Origin: JADJLQ01 sp040007895
GTDB lineage: Bacteria; Bacteroidota; Bacteroidia; Chitinophagales; Saprospiraceae
Length of the DNA: 5,777 bases
Direction of reading: 5' to 3'
Assembly: GCA_040007895.1 (NCBI GenBank)
Contig: JBDTUE010000265.1
Coordinates: 1 to 5,777, forward strand
Positions 1 to 5,737 of this stretch are shown piece after piece. The translations under genes were made by a program, and so were the position numbers. A model generated the notes under the pieces. It was not told the origin of the DNA. It saw nothing but the letters and a program-made list of their open reading frames with translations, and made no database searches. Every line of letters starts with the position of its first letter. Position 1 is the stretch's first letter.

Positions 1-16
1 ACTCCGATCTTATCCC

Positions 17-24
17 TATCTTTG
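17..24 (+). promoter_or_regulatory. Bacteroidota-type -7 promoter box for ettA
   Basis: TATCTTTG matches the Bacteroidota sigma-A -7 consensus TAnnTTTG at every fixed position. It lies 19 bases before the ettA ATG, so transcription would begin at about position 30 and leave a leader of only about 10-15 bases. The partner -33 box (TTG or TTTG, about 19-21 bases upstream) would fall at or beyond the window's left edge and cannot be checked. The call rests on the perfect match and its position; no transcript data are available. Confidence 0.55.
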
Positions 25-43
25 CGGCCCAATTCAAAAAAAC

Positions 44-1720
44 ATGGCTGGAGAAAAAATAATATTTTCAATGGAAGGGGTCAATAAGATCTACCCCCCT
101 AACAAACAAGTTCTAAAAAATATCTACCTCAGTTTTTATTACGGTGCCAAGATCGGAGTACTTGGTCTCAACGGATCCGGTAAATCCAGTTTGCTTCGCA
201 TCATAGCTGGAGTTGATCAAAACTACCAGGGCAAAGTAATCTTTGATAAAGAATATAAAATCGGTATGCTGGAACAGGAACCTATCCTGGATCCTGAGAA
301 GACAGTGCGCCAGGTCGTCGAAGAAGGAGTGGGTCCTTTGGTAGCTCTGATGAAGGAATACGAAGATGTCTGTAATAAACTAGCTGAGCCCCTCGATGAC
401 AATGAAATGAATAAACTCATCGAAAAACAAGCTACCCTGATGGATCAACTTGATCAGCAAAATGCGTGGGAACTAGATCATAAACTCAATACCGCAATGG
501 AAGCATTGCGATGTCCAGAAGAAAACCAGGTCATCAAAGTTTTATCCGGAGGTGAAAAAAGACGCGTAGCATTATGCAGATTACTTTTAAGCAATCCTGA
601 TATTTTATTATTGGATGAGCCTACCAACCACTTAGACGCAGAAAGTGTATTGTGGCTGGAACAATACCTCCAAAACTTTCCTGGTACGGTCATTGCCGTA
701 ACCCATGATCGATATTTCTTAGATAATGCGGCAGGATGGATCCTAGAGCTGGATCGTGGCGAAGGTATTCCTTACAAAGGCAATTATTCAAGCTGGCTCG
801 AGCAAAAAACTAAACGATTAGAGCAGGAAGAAAAACAAGAAACGAAACGGAAAAAAGCCCTTGAAAGAGAACTTGAATGGGTGCGTATGTCGCCTAAAGC
901 AAGACAATCAAAAGGAAAAGCCCGGCTTAATGCGTATGATAAATTGATCAATGAAGAAGTAAAAGAAAAAGAAGCAACACTCGAGCTCTATATACCTCCC
1001 GGACCAAGACTTGGTGACGTGGTCATAGAAGCCAAAGGATTGACTAAAGGTTTTGGTGATCGGATTTTATTTGAGAACCTCACATTTTCTATACCCAAAA
1101 ACGGAGTAGTAGGAATAATAGGACCCAATGGTGTTGGAAAAAGTACTTTGTTCAAGATCATCATGGACCTGGAAAAAGCAGAAAAGGGTAGTGTGACTAT
1201 TGGGGACACAGTACACCTTTCTTACGTAGATCAAACCCATAAAGATCTGGATCCTGAAAAGTCTATCTATGAGGTGGTCAGCCAGGGCAATGATATTCTT
1301 ACTATTGGAAAAACGGAGATCAATGCAAGGTCATATCTCGCACGATTTAACTTCACCGGCAGTGATCAACAGAAAAAAGTAGGTGTTCTTTCCGGTGGTG
1401 AACGAAATCGTCTACATCTTTCGATGACTCTTAAAGATGGTGGAAATGTATTGTTGCTCGATGAACCTACCAATGATATCGATGTCAATACCCTAAGAGC
1501 TCTTGAAGAAGCTATTGATCATTTTGCGGGTGCCGTATTAGTTATCTCGCATGACCGGTGGTTTATGGATAGATTAGCAACCCATATCCTTGCATTTGAA
1601 GACGATGGCAACGTGGTGTTTTTTGAAGGCAATTTCAGTGATTACGAAGCTAAAAAGAAAGAAAGACTTGGAGATCTGACACCCAAAAGACCGAAGTTTA
1701 AGAACGTGATTAATAGATGA
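44..1720 (+). CDS. ettA: Energy-dependent translational throttle protein EttA (ABC-F ATPase)
   Basis: A cytosolic ABC-F protein with two ATPase domains and no membrane segments. EttA binds the ribosomal E site and gates entry into elongation according to the ATP/ADP ratio. Domain 1 has Walker A GLNGSGKS (41-48), an EttA-type arm insertion (about 88-141), signature LSGGE (167-171), Walker B ending in LLLDEPTNHLD (188-198, catalytic E192) and switch H221. The linker (about 242-320) carries the EttA hallmarks GNYSSWLEQK, ELEWVR and RQSKGKARL, which separate EttA from Uup and from YheS- or resistance-type ABC-F proteins. Domain 2 has GPNGVGKS (360-367), LSGGE (449-453), LLLDEPTNDID (470-480, catalytic E474) and H503. 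At 558 residues it is close to E. coli EttA (about 555). The ATG at 44 gives the expected N-terminus. No Shine-Dalgarno is present, only an A-rich leader. All catalytic residues are intact. It appears monocistronic: the next gene converges on it. Confidence 0.96.
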   Translation: MAGEKIIFSMEGVNKIYPPNKQVLKNIYLSFYYGAKIGVLGLNGSGKSSLLRIIAGVDQNYQGKVIFDKEYKIGMLEQEPILDPEKTVRQVVEEGVGPLVALMKEYEDVCNKLAEPLDDNEMNKLIEKQATLMDQLDQQNAWELDHKLNTAMEALRCPEENQVIKVLSGGEKRRVALCRLLLSNPDILLLDEPTNHLDAESVLWLEQYLQNFPGTVIAVTHDRYFLDNAAGWILELDRGEGIPYKGNYSSWLEQKTKRLEQEEKQETKRKKALERELEWVRMSPKARQSKGKARLNAYDKLINEEVKEKEATLELYIPPGPRLGDVVIEAKGLTKGFGDRILFENLTFSIPKNGVVGIIGPNGVGKSTLFKIIMDLEKAEKGSVTIGDTVHLSYVDQTHKDLDPEKSIYEVVSQGNDILTIGKTEINARSYLARFNFTGSDQQKKVGVLSGGERNRLHLSMTLKDGGNVLLLDEPTNDIDVNTLRALEEAIDHFAGAVLVISHDRWFMDRLATHILAFEDDGNVVFFEGNFSDYEAKKKERLGDLTPKRPKFKNVINR

Positions 1721-1723
1721 AGC

Positions 1724-1760
1724 GAATGACGAATGATTCGATTGATGAATGATCCGAATG
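1724..1760. repeat. Degenerate GAATGAY heptamers in a 16-bp period
   Basis: Starting three bases after the ettA stop, heptamers occur in pairs: GAATGAC (1724-1730) and GAATGAT (1731-1737), a TC break, GATTGAT (1740-1746) and GAATGAT (1747-1753), a CC break, then a partial GAATG (1756-1760). Two heptamers plus two bases give a 16-bp period whose two full copies agree at 13 of 16 positions. The unit is close to the reverse complement of the GTCAATY unit in the array downstream (6 of 7 positions for some pairs), so the two sets lie roughly in opposite orientation. No coding function is evident. Confidence 0.7.
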
Positions 1761-1771
1761 GCTCAAAATTT

Positions 1772-1841
1772 GTCAATTGTCAATTGTCAATCGTCAATTG
1801 TCAATCGTCAATTGTCAATTGTCAATCGTCAATTGTCAATT
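1772..1841. repeat. Ten-unit GTCAATY heptanucleotide tandem array
   Basis: Exactly ten uninterrupted 7-bp units, 70 bp in all, read GTCAATT or GTCAATC. The last base runs T,T,C,T,C,T,T,C,T,T. The array is therefore also two 35-bp halves (1772-1806 and 1807-1841) that differ only in their final base. It lies between two convergent genes and ends one base before the stop codon (1843-1845) of the minus-strand DUF1015 gene. Junctions of the type GTCAATT-G contain the palindrome CAATTG, so either transcript could form small hairpins, but there is no canonical stem plus T-run. Tandem heptanucleotide repeats are a known intergenic repeat class in several bacterial phyla. Any role in termination or as a protein target is inference. 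Confidence 0.95.
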
Positions 1842-1842
1842 C

Positions 1843-2898
1843 CTAAACTGGAACTACCACCAAACCATTGATAATCCTCGGGGTAAACATGGTGCTTTTA
1901 GGAGGTAAAATCTTTTTGTTCACGAGTATTTGATGAGCAGTAAGCAAAGGCAATATAATAATGAATGCTTTTGAATGTTTCTCAAGGATGAGTTTGTGTT
2001 CTTCATCGTTGGCGGGATATTCTACATATTTAATTCTTTTGCTCTTAGATTCATCACGGATATTAAAAACCGGTCCCAAAACATATTTGGAAAAATTAAG
2101 GTGAATAGGAGCTTTGTTTTTAACCTTTAATTTGAATCTGAATATTTTATCCTGGCAAAGGAGGTGAATGATACCTGGTTTTGATTGAATTCGGTCTACT
2201 TCTTTCCAGCCAATGGATTTTTTTTTCATTCGATCCAATACGGCCTGATAAGATTCAGCATTTAATTTTTTAATAATTCGGTAAAACGTGGAAACCTGCA
2301 TTTCCTGAGGAGCAAAATAAATGGATAAGATGGATTTTGGATGTTGAGCGGAGTGTACATGGGCGAGAGAAGCAAACCGATGATGTCCATCGGCAATAAT
2401 AGCTGAATGAACTTTAGTTAAAAAAATTTTAGTGATCTTCATAATGAGCACCGGGGAATTTATTTTCCAGAGCCGTTGCATGGTTTGATGATCCGGAAAC
2501 TTAATCACCAGGATTGGCTGAGAGTTAAGTTTACATTCTGATAAGATTTGTTGTAAAGCGGCATTTTTGTGCATCAGTAACGCAGCCGGTTTGATCATTG
2601 CTTTCCTGGCGGCGTGTAGGGTCCGGTGCAGTTTTTCTTTGACCGCAATCGTATGTTCATGACGAAGTATCGAATCCTCCATGTACTCATCCATGGATGT
2701 TAAGGCGATCAACCCGGTGGATGTGTGCCGATGATCTTGTATCTCGAGGATATAATAACAAGGTAGATTGTCTGCCGGTTTGAAGACTGATTGGCTAAGG
2801 ACTTCGTTAAAATTTTCCCGCATATGCTGGTAAAAGGCATCATCAAAACTGATTTTACTCAGATCAGGTATATAACCTTTAAAAGGGAAAATCTCCAT
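1843..2898 (-). CDS. DUF1015 family protein, short divergent member
   Basis: A 351-residue soluble protein with no signal peptide or membrane segment. DUF1015 hallmarks are clear: GLIALTSMDEYMEDSILRHEHT-like block (62-83, R79-H80-E81-x-T83), the ADGHHR motif (169-174), GPVFNIRDE (275-283) and the C-terminal LPPKST...PRIINGLVVV (331-349). The DGHHR motif resembles that of the ParB/Srx-fold free serine kinases SerK and SbnI, and as I recall DUF1015 genes often sit beside serA and serC in Bacteroidota, so a serine- or phosphate-related role is possible but unproven. No ser genes lie here. Family members are usually about 400 residues. This one lacks the N-terminal PYDV-containing stretch, going from the opening PFKGYIP block almost directly to the YYILEI strand. 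The reading frame is intact, so this is an in-frame shortening rather than a visible frameshift. The ATG (2896-2898) gives the family-typical opening; no Shine-Dalgarno is seen. Confidence 0.85.
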   Translation of the reverse strand: MEIFPFKGYIPDLSKISFDDAFYQHMRENFNEVLSQSVFKPADNLPCYYILEIQDHRHTSTGLIALTSMDEYMEDSILRHEHTIAVKEKLHRTLHAARKAMIKPAALLMHKNAALQQILSECKLNSQPILVIKFPDHQTMQRLWKINSPVLIMKITKIFLTKVHSAIIADGHHRFASLAHVHSAQHPKSILSIYFAPQEMQVSTFYRIIKKLNAESYQAVLDRMKKKSIGWKEVDRIQSKPGIIHLLCQDKIFRFKLKVKNKAPIHLNFSKYVLGPVFNIRDESKSKRIKYVEYPANDEEHKLILEKHSKAFIIILPLLTAHQILVNKKILPPKSTMFTPRIINGLVVVPV

Positions 2899-3031
2899 GA
2901 ATGTGAAACGCTGTGTACCTTAAAAATAAACAATACTCTTAACCATAATGAATATTTTATATAATATTTTCCACGAACAATACAATCTGCTTACCTTCCA
3001 TCTTGAATCGACTACTTTACTACTGTTCTGA
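2899..3031. other. Divergent intergenic spacer with an AT-only patch
   Basis: This 133-bp spacer separates the divergently transcribed DUF1015 gene and the glycosyltransferase cassette, so promoters for both should lie here. Positions 2951-2970 are twenty bases of pure A/T with two AATATT half-sites forming an imperfect palindrome. Neither strand has a full TAnnTTTG box. The nearest plus-strand candidates, TACTTTAC (3013-3020) and TACTGTTC (3021-3028), are weak. No ORF of note and no operator or riboswitch could be recognised. Confidence 0.5.
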
Positions 3032-4189
3032 ATGAATCCGCTGTCTTCGGGTCTTTTAAAGCCTGAAACGCTTAAAAAGACTTCGTTTATTCTTTTTATG
3101 ATAACTGCTATAGTTATCGCTCTTCAACATTATTATAAACCTAGTTTCAATAATTTTAAAGTTTTTGTTTCAGCCTTTCAGCATCTTCTCGATTTAAAAA
3201 ACTTACATGATTATTATCCTGCTGAACACGACGATCAATTTTTATACGCTCCGCCTGCAGCAGTTTGGCTAAGTTTTTTTTCCATATTTAAGACTGGTAT
3301 TTCTATTATACTATGGAATGTATTTACCACGTTGAGTTGGTGGTTGGCTATTTATCATCTGCCCAATATTGACCTTCAGGTAAAAAACAAAATTGCATTT
3401 TTTGCTTTTATTGAATTGACTACCTCCCTGCACAATCTGCAGACTAATCCACTATTGGCAGCCATGATTGTGGCCAGTTTTATTTTATTAGAAAAAAATC
3501 AGATCTGGAAAAGTCATTTTATTACAGCGCTGGCTTTTTTTACAAAAGGTATCAGCGGCGCAGGAGTATTCCTTTTGTTGTTCTACAATTCCTTTTTGAA
3601 GAATGTTTTTAGTTTTTTTATTGCTTTCATTGTAGTAGCTATGTTGCCGGCTTTGTTCGTAGGTCTTCAAGCATTGCCAGGCCTATATATAGATTGGTTC
3701 CGGGTGCTTTTGGATGATCATAAAGTAAATAGTGGAATCTCTGTGATTGGATTAATACACAATAATATAAGCAAAGGAATTAATGGTTACATCATCCAAG
3801 GAGTCGGTTTACTCCTGTTTTTTATTGATTTGATATATATAAGGATGAATAAAAAAAATACCTTCGGCTGGAGATTTTTTGCACTGAGTTTTATATTGAT
3901 TTGGGTGATCCTTTTTAATCATGCTGCTGAAAGCAGTGGATATATTTTCGGTGTGACTGGTGTGGCACTTTGGCTTTTCAACAAAACGCCGGACAAGATA
4001 GATCGTGTCTTGTTTTTTATGGTATTGTTTTTTACCATATTGGCTCCAACAGATTTGTATCCAAAAGTATTCAGGGTATTTCTTTACGAACATTCTATCA
4101 AAGCTTTACCTATCCTCCTGGTATGGATTAAAATGCATTTCGATTTATTTAAATCATCTTCACCATTTGAACTAAAGCATCTTGGTTGA
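3032..4189 (+). CDS. GT87-like (DUF2029) integral membrane GT-C glycosyltransferase
   Basis: A 385-residue inner-membrane protein with about ten or eleven hydrophobic segments (roughly 17-35, 74-90, 92-109, 120-133, 139-153, 163-184, 190-213, 253-270, 281-296, 302-317, 324-340 and 356-368). The first outer loop (36-73) has the GT87 layout: NNF...F..AFQHLLDLKNLHDYYP, then FLYAPPAAVWL. Further family blocks are ELTTSLHNLQTNPLLAA (128-144), FFTKG (169-173), SVIGLIHN (237-244) and FNHAAESSGYIFGVTGVALW (295-314). GT87 enzymes are GT-C transferases that use polyprenyl-phosphate sugars, classically mannose, on the outer membrane face. Many family members have an acidic residue in the first loop where this one has N40-N41; I recall NN in Bacteroidota homologues. 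D54, D60, E65, D67 and D68 remain as candidates. It is first in a three-gene cassette and its stop overlaps the next gene by 8 bp. Fold and family are fairly certain; donor and acceptor are unknown. Confidence 0.8.
   Translation: MNPLSSGLLKPETLKKTSFILFMITAIVIALQHYYKPSFNNFKVFVSAFQHLLDLKNLHDYYPAEHDDQFLYAPPAAVWLSFFSIFKTGISIILWNVFTTLSWWLAIYHLPNIDLQVKNKIAFFAFIELTTSLHNLQTNPLLAAMIVASFILLEKNQIWKSHFITALAFFTKGISGAGVFLLLFYNSFLKNVFSFFIAFIVVAMLPALFVGLQALPGLYIDWFRVLLDDHKVNSGISVIGLIHNNISKGINGYIIQGVGLLLFFIDLIYIRMNKKNTFGWRFFALSFILIWVILFNHAAESSGYIFGVTGVALWLFNKTPDKIDRVLFFMVLFFTILAPTDLYPKVFRVFLYEHSIKALPILLVWIKMHFDLFKSSSPFELKHLG
4182..4184 (+). promoter_or_regulatory. TTG start codon inside the upstream gene's end
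   Basis: The GT2 frame is open only from just after TAA at 4173-4175, giving codons AGC, ATC, TTG, GTT. TTG at 4182 is therefore the only usual start before the catalytic fold begins. It precedes the GT87 stop TGA (4187-4189). A TGATG lies at 4187-4191, but that ATG is out of frame and is followed at once by TAG. No Shine-Dalgarno is seen, so terminating ribosomes from the GT87 gene may supply initiation. Confidence 0.65.
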
Positions 4190-4895
4190 TGTAGAAATCA
4201 TATTACCATGTTATAACCCTCATGAAGGATGGGCTCAGTTAATTTATAAAAACATGAAGGAGCTGGGATGTAAGCATCCTCAATTAAGTATTGGTTGTAT
4301 CGTAATCAATGATGGAAGTACGAGTGGATTTACGATTGAAAATATGCAATTTTTAAATGCCATGGTCCCCAATTGCCAGGTATATAGTTATACCCGGAAT
4401 AAAGGAAAAGGGTATGCTGTTCGGTATGGCATTGAACGAAGTGTCGCATATTATCTCATGTATACCGATATCGATTTTCCGTTCGAACTATCCAGTATGC
4501 AAAATATGCTGGAGACCCTGATATCGGGAATGGATATCGTACTCGGGCATAGACAAAAATGTTACGATCATCAATTGAGTTCATTCAGAAGATTTTTATC
4601 TACGGGATCACATGTATTCAACAAAGTACTGCTCCGTTTGCCTTATGTTGATACACAAGGTGGATTAAAATGTTTCAATGAAAAGGGCAAACAGATTATG
4701 ATGCAGACGTCATTGAACCGGTACCTTTTTGATACGGAGTTTTTATTGCTGGCGACGAAATCAGGTAATCTTAAAATAAAAGAGCTCTCCATACAAACTA
4801 TACCCGGCATTCAACTCAGGGACATGGGGTTTGCAACACTTAAAAAAGAAATCTTTGGTATATTTTTACTCTTATATATCAAATTCTTTAAGTAA
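4182..4895 (+). CDS. GT2 glycosyltransferase, ALG5/DPM1-like (probable polyprenyl-phosphate sugar synthase)
   Basis: A 237-residue GT-A fold enzyme expected to load a sugar from a nucleotide donor onto polyprenyl phosphate at the cytoplasmic membrane face. Motifs in order: VEIILPCYNP (4-12), INDGS (42-46), NKGKGYAVRYG (73-83, typical of dolichyl-phosphate glucose/mannose synthases), the metal-binding DID (96-98), LGHR (121-124), DTQGGLK (157-163, family form DTQCGFK) and RYLFDTEFLLLA (180-191). It has no C-terminal multi-spanning domain as in GtrB or ArnC, only a short hydrophobic tail (224-236) that may touch the membrane. The start is TTG at 4182. The next in-frame Met (residue 25) would remove the first strand, and an in-frame TAA at 4173 blocks extension. 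The overlap with the GT87 gene suggests translational coupling. A plain protein- or glycan-directed GT2 role cannot be excluded. Confidence 0.82.
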   Translation: MVDVEIILPCYNPHEGWAQLIYKNMKELGCKHPQLSIGCIVINDGSTSGFTIENMQFLNAMVPNCQVYSYTRNKGKGYAVRYGIERSVAYYLMYTDIDFPFELSSMQNMLETLISGMDIVLGHRQKCYDHQLSSFRRFLSTGSHVFNKVLLRLPYVDTQGGLKCFNEKGKQIMMQTSLNRYLFDTEFLLLATKSGNLKIKELSIQTIPGIQLRDMGFATLKKEIFGIFLLLYIKFFK

Positions 4896-4898
4896 TAC

Positions 4899-5687
4899 AT
4901 GAAATATATCCTGTTGAGTTTTGACCTGGAGGAGTTTGATATTCCTATGGAATATGGACAGCAAATAGAGCCGTCAGAACAAATGCAGATTAGTCATCAG
5001 GGCCTTGACCGGTTGATTCCAATCTTAACAGAACATAATATTGAATGTACTTTTTTTATTACCGCTGCCTACGCCCACTCTTATGTGAATGAAATAAAAA
5101 ATTTATCCTTAAAGCATGAGATCGGAAGTCATGCATATACTCATAGCGGATTTGAAACCAATGATTATAGTAAGAGTAAACTTTACCTGGAAGATATTAT
5201 TGAAAAACCAGTTTACGGATTCAGGATGCCAAGGTTAGCATTGGTCGATATCGACGAAATTAAAAAATCAGGATATCAATACGATAGCTCGATTCATCCT
5301 ACCTGGTTACCCGGACGATATAATCACCGTCATCTACCCGAAAATATATATTCAGAAAACGGAATCATAAGAATACCGTGTAGTGTCTCTCCTTCACCGA
5401 TTCGGTTTCCATTGTTTTGGTTGAGTTTTAAAAATCTTCCTTTAAACATTTACCAGTATTTTTTAAATCAAGCACTGACTAAACATGGTTACGCATGTCT
5501 TTATTTTCATCCCTGGGAATACGCTGATATTGGAAAATATAAGCTGCCGGGAATAATAAAATCTGTTCACGGGATTAAGTTAATGGACAAATTGAACCGC
5601 TTCATTAAACGATATAAACAAGAAGGCATTCAGTTTATTTCGATGAAGAAATATATTGATTTGATGTCGTCCGGGATTAAACCCTGA
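4899..5687 (+). CDS. NodB-fold polysaccharide deacetylase family protein (CE4)
   Basis: A 262-residue metal-dependent carbohydrate de-N-acylase. The five NodB motifs can be placed: motif 1 SFDLEEF (7-13, D9 and E11 instead of the usual TFDDG), motif 2 HEIGSHAYTH (73-82, metal ligands H78 and H82), motif 3 GFRMPR (107-112), motif 4 YDSS (128-131) and motif 5 YFHPWEY (202-208, H204). The D-x-E form of motif 1 and H-P-x-E form of motif 5 recall the deacetylases of exopolysaccharide and capsule loci rather than PgdA. The protein opens directly with the first strand and has no signal peptide or anchor, so it should act in the cytosol on a lipid-linked or nucleotide-linked sugar rather than on finished peptidoglycan. 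It starts 3 bp after the GT2 stop and is probably cotranscribed. The exact acyl group and sugar are unknown. Confidence 0.85.
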   Translation: MKYILLSFDLEEFDIPMEYGQQIEPSEQMQISHQGLDRLIPILTEHNIECTFFITAAYAHSYVNEIKNLSLKHEIGSHAYTHSGFETNDYSKSKLYLEDIIEKPVYGFRMPRLALVDIDEIKKSGYQYDSSIHPTWLPGRYNHRHLPENIYSENGIIRIPCSVSPSPIRFPLFWLSFKNLPLNIYQYFLNQALTKHGYACLYFHPWEYADIGKYKLPGIIKSVHGIKLMDKLNRFIKRYKQEGIQFISMKKYIDLMSSGIKP

Positions 5688-5737
5688 TTGCCAGATATAA
5701 TTATTAATAAATATCTCCGGCAACAAATTCATTTTTA
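5688..5737 (+). terminator. Putative intrinsic terminator after the glycosyltransferase cassette
   Basis: The left arm TTGCC-AGATAT (5688-5698) pairs with ATATCT-CC-GGCAA (5711-5723): 11 base pairs with a 2-base bulge and a 12-base loop. A T-rich stretch (ATTTTTATT, 5731-5739) begins eight bases after the stem. The hairpin starts at the base directly after the deacetylase stop. The GC content of the stem is modest and the T-run is slightly distant, so the call is moderate. It marks a natural end for the three-gene unit. Confidence 0.45.

Noticed and set aside
223..1209. Minus-strand open frames of 65-73 codons across ettA
   Set aside because: They lie wholly opposite a conserved coding sequence, have low-complexity Ser/Leu-rich or otherwise unrecognisable products, and have no start-site support.
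1772..1841. Possible CRISPR-like or iteron array
   Set aside because: The units are 7 bp and contiguous with no spacers, and there is no replication gene or DnaA-box context, so it is a simple tandem repeat.
2951..2970. AT-only imperfect palindrome as an operator
   Set aside because: AATATT is itself palindromic and pure A/T stretches give such symmetry by chance; no regulator gene is nearby.
3013..3028. TACTTTAC or TACTGTTC as the -7 box of the glycosyltransferase cassette
   Set aside because: Each misses two fixed bases of TAnnTTTG and neither has a well-spaced TTG -33 partner, so they are not listed as promoters.
3274..3858. Homopolymer tracts of 8 T (3274-3281), 7 T (3535-3541) and 8 A (3851-3858) inside the GT87 gene as phase-variation tracts
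   Set aside because: They encode Phe and Lys runs expected in an AT-rich membrane protein gene, the frame is intact, and tracts of 7-8 are too short to argue for phase variation without population data.
3488..4093. Minus-strand open frames of 60 and 94 codons opposite the GT87 gene
   Set aside because: They mirror the T-rich membrane-protein codons as Lys/Gln-rich sequence and show no family features.
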